Source of the DNA: Paraburkholderia haematera
GTDB taxonomy: Bacteria; Pseudomonadota; Gammaproteobacteria; Burkholderiales; Burkholderiaceae
Assembly (NCBI RefSeq): GCF_905220975.1
Contig: NZ_CAJNBK010000005.1
Coordinates: 62,001-126,000, forward strand
DNA: 64,000 bases
Direction: 5' to 3'
In this document: positions 62,469-64,000 of the stretch, piece by piece
Position numbering within the stretch: position 1 is the first letter of the stretch
Layout: every line of letters starts with the position of its first letter
Translations under genes and position numbers: made by a program
Notes under the pieces: generated by a model
Database searches by the model: none
What the model saw: only the letters and a program-made list of their open reading frames with translations
Told to the model about the DNA's origin: nothing

Positions 62469-64000
62469 TCAGAAGCGGTGGTCCCGATCAGTATCAGTCC
62501 CCGGCGCGAACGAGACGCCGCGCAGTACCTCACCAAAGCCCGCGCCTCGCAACGCGACAAATTTCTCGCGCGCGGCGCCAGTTGCGCTCGTATTCGCGAG
62601 CAGGTCGCGAATGGCAACCAGCTTGTTCGGATCCGCGCCCACATCGCCGTTGCCGCTGGTCGTCGACGTGATTGCCCAGAGCGTCACGGTGCCGTCATGT
62701 TCCACGCGGCCGGTCAGGTTGCGCAGTCCATCCGTCGCCGGTGCCCATGGCAGTCCAGTTGCCGTATTGGAGCCGGTCGGGTAGCCCGATACTACGTATG
62801 GCTGGCCAAGATTCAGACCGGCTTGCAGCGTGTAGGCGAGCGTCCACTTTTTCGTACCGGCGTTGTACACCCACTTCTGCAGACCCGCGCCAGTCTGCCC
62901 GGCTGCGTGTGTGTAAAGATCGGGGCCGCCCGTGTAGCCATCGCCTTCGTCCGCGACATAGAGCGTCGTCGCGTTGGCGAACCAGAGGCCAAACGGGTAG
63001 GAGAACGTAGTGGCGGTCTTGTTGGGCGTCGACGGGAAGCCGGCCAGCACGCACATATTGTTTGGCAGTCCCTTGGTCTGGACGGTGGTCGGGTCGTAAG
63101 AAAGCGGCTGGCTGGGCAACGCCGCATTGGCGGCCGGCACACCTACGCCAGACGGGCAGGCGTTTCCAGTGGTGTCCACGAAGTACACCGTGTTCACGCC
63201 GTTGCTGCCGCTGCCCTTCGTAAAGTAAAGGACGTTGTTGAATACGGTCATGCCGCGGAAGTTGTCGTCCTTGCCGATCTTGTCAGCCGCCCCGCCCAGT
63301 TCAGTGACCGAAAAGCTGGCAACCGGTGTCGGCGTTCCCGGGTCCTGCTGCGCCTCATGCTTTTTCGTCGGGTCGATCAATTGCGCGCCCGCGCCGACGA
63401 CTACACCGGCCGGTTGCGGGTTAGCACCGTTACCCGCGTTGCCGGCGGTGTAGAAGAAATCCTGGCCGTTGCGATTATTCAGAATCGTCGAACGTCCGTT
63501 GTTGCCGCTGTAGGCGTTCGTCTCGGTGACGCGGAGGTGCCCATCGCGGTCGAGGCGAGCGACTGCCCGATAGTAGCTTTGCCCCACCGGATTAGTGGGA
63601 TCGACGACGCCTGGCGTGTTCGAATTGGAGACGTCCAGGGTATTGACCGGCGCCACATAACCCATAAAGGTCAGATACTGGCCGTCGAGCGAAAGGTGCA
63701 GGCCGAGTTCCGATTTGGAGCTGAAGCTGGTGACGAGCTGGTCGCGTCGCGACGTTTTCTGCAAGCTGTTGGGTATTTCGAGCGAGCTCACCCACTCGCC
63801 TGACGGCGTAAGCTGATCGAGAAAGATTCGCGACGTAATGCCAAAGCTGCCGTCATAGCCGTCGTTGTTCCACACGTAGGGATAGGTGCCGTCGTTCGGC
63901 GCGCCTGTGGCCGCGCCACAGCTGCCCTTAGTGGCCGCGCAATTCGGCGGCAAGACCGCGCCAATCTGAACGTTGCTGGACTGGTTGTCGTAGACGCTTC
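62469..64000 (-). CDS. Secreted repeat/beta-propeller-like protein, C-terminal part (start outside window)
   Basis: The frame stays open to the window edge with no likely start, so this is the last ~510 residues. The sequence is rich in Asn, Gly, Thr and aromatic residues (TYPYVWNNDGYDGSFG, GQSYYRAVARLDRDGHLRV, YFTKGSGSNGVNTVYFVD, YPFGLWFANATTLYVADEGDG), as in an exported beta-propeller. Paired Cys residues and the lack of charged cytoplasmic features support export. No catalytic motif is visible and the family was not identified. Confidence 0.75.
   Translation of the reverse strand, partial: SVYDNQSSNVQIGAVLPPNCAATKGSCGAATGAPNDGTYPYVWNNDGYDGSFGITSRIFLDQLTPSGEWVSSLEIPNSLQKTSRRDQLVTSFSSKSELGLHLSLDGQYLTFMGYVAPVNTLDVSNSNTPGVVDPTNPVGQSYYRAVARLDRDGHLRVTETNAYSGNNGRSTILNNRNGQDFFYTAGNAGNGANPQPAGVVVGAGAQLIDPTKKHEAQQDPGTPTPVASFSVTELGGAADKIGKDDNFRGMTVFNNVLYFTKGSGSNGVNTVYFVDTTGNACPSGVGVPAANAALPSQPLSYDPTTVQTKGLPNNMCVLAGFPSTPNKTATTFSYPFGLWFANATTLYVADEGDGYTGGPDLYTHAAGQTGAGLQKWVYNAGTKKWTLAYTLQAGLNLGQPYVVSGYPTGSNTATGLPWAPATDGLRNLTGRVEHDGTVTLWAITSTTSGNGDVGADPNKLVAIRDLLANTSATGAAREKFVALRGAGFGEVLRGVSFAPGTDTDRDHRF

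Overview
The window looks like a chromosomal segment of a Burkholderiaceae member, most likely Paraburkholderia or Caballeronia. It is GC-rich, dense in LysR regulators (seven), carries a PlcN-type phospholipase C and a DUF3348/DUF802/OmpA/DUF2894 operon, and has many exported lipoproteins. No rRNA, tRNA, CRISPR array, insertion sequence or phage gene could be recognised. The assignment rests on protein appearance and gene order, not on a search.

Layout. 1-2.7 kb: end of an operon with a FecCD permease, a FecE-like ATPase, a class V PLP enzyme and a small ParB-fold protein resembling free-serine kinases. 2.7-3.6 kb: mostly non-coding. 3.6-7.5 kb: two LysR genes and a divergent pair encoding an exported isochorismatase-fold hydrolase and a pirin. 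7.6-10.7 kb: a TonB-dependent receptor plus a ModA-like binding protein, preceded by a near-perfect ModE-type operator. 11-14.3 kb: alanine racemase and a GGDEF-EAL protein. 14.4-19.1 kb: small lipoproteins and phospholipase C. 19.2-20.1 kb: a class A beta-lactamase with an altered KTG box. 20.1-24.6 kb: a four-gene operon for a MotA/MotB-like (ZorA/ZorB-like) inner-membrane motor. 24.9-26.6 kb: a Tat-exported purple-acid-phosphatase-like enzyme.

26.6-29.3 kb: a ParB-fold protein, a small unknown, a GlcG-like protein and a LysR. 29.4-39.3 kb: the main catabolic region, a LysR divergent from a split transketolase, SDR, TRAP transporter (binding protein plus fused DctQM), an intrinsic terminator, a full-length divergent transketolase and a D-2-hydroxyacid dehydrogenase. 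39.8-45.1 kb: unknown repeat protein, DUF3455 lipoprotein, TAXI-type binding protein, orphan response regulator, lipoprotein, universal stress protein.

45-48.7 kb: polar amino acid ABC transporter with a DadA-like oxidase. 48.9-50.9 kb: aldo/keto reductase divergent from a LysR. 51-54.7 kb: beta-propeller protein, unusual winged-helix regulator, DUF899 and DUF2182 proteins. 54.7-60.2 kb: fatty acid hydroxylase/desaturase, YncE-like propeller, zinc ribbon, TerC, LysR (NhaR type), TerB-like, DUF2322. 60.3-64 kb: a LysR divergent from an aldo/keto reductase, then a secreted repeat protein cut by the window edge.

Most worth following: the ModE-box TonB receptor/ModA pair (possible outer-membrane route for molybdate or a molybdophore), the motor operon, the double-transketolase TRAP locus, and the serine-kinase-like/PLP/FecCD operon.
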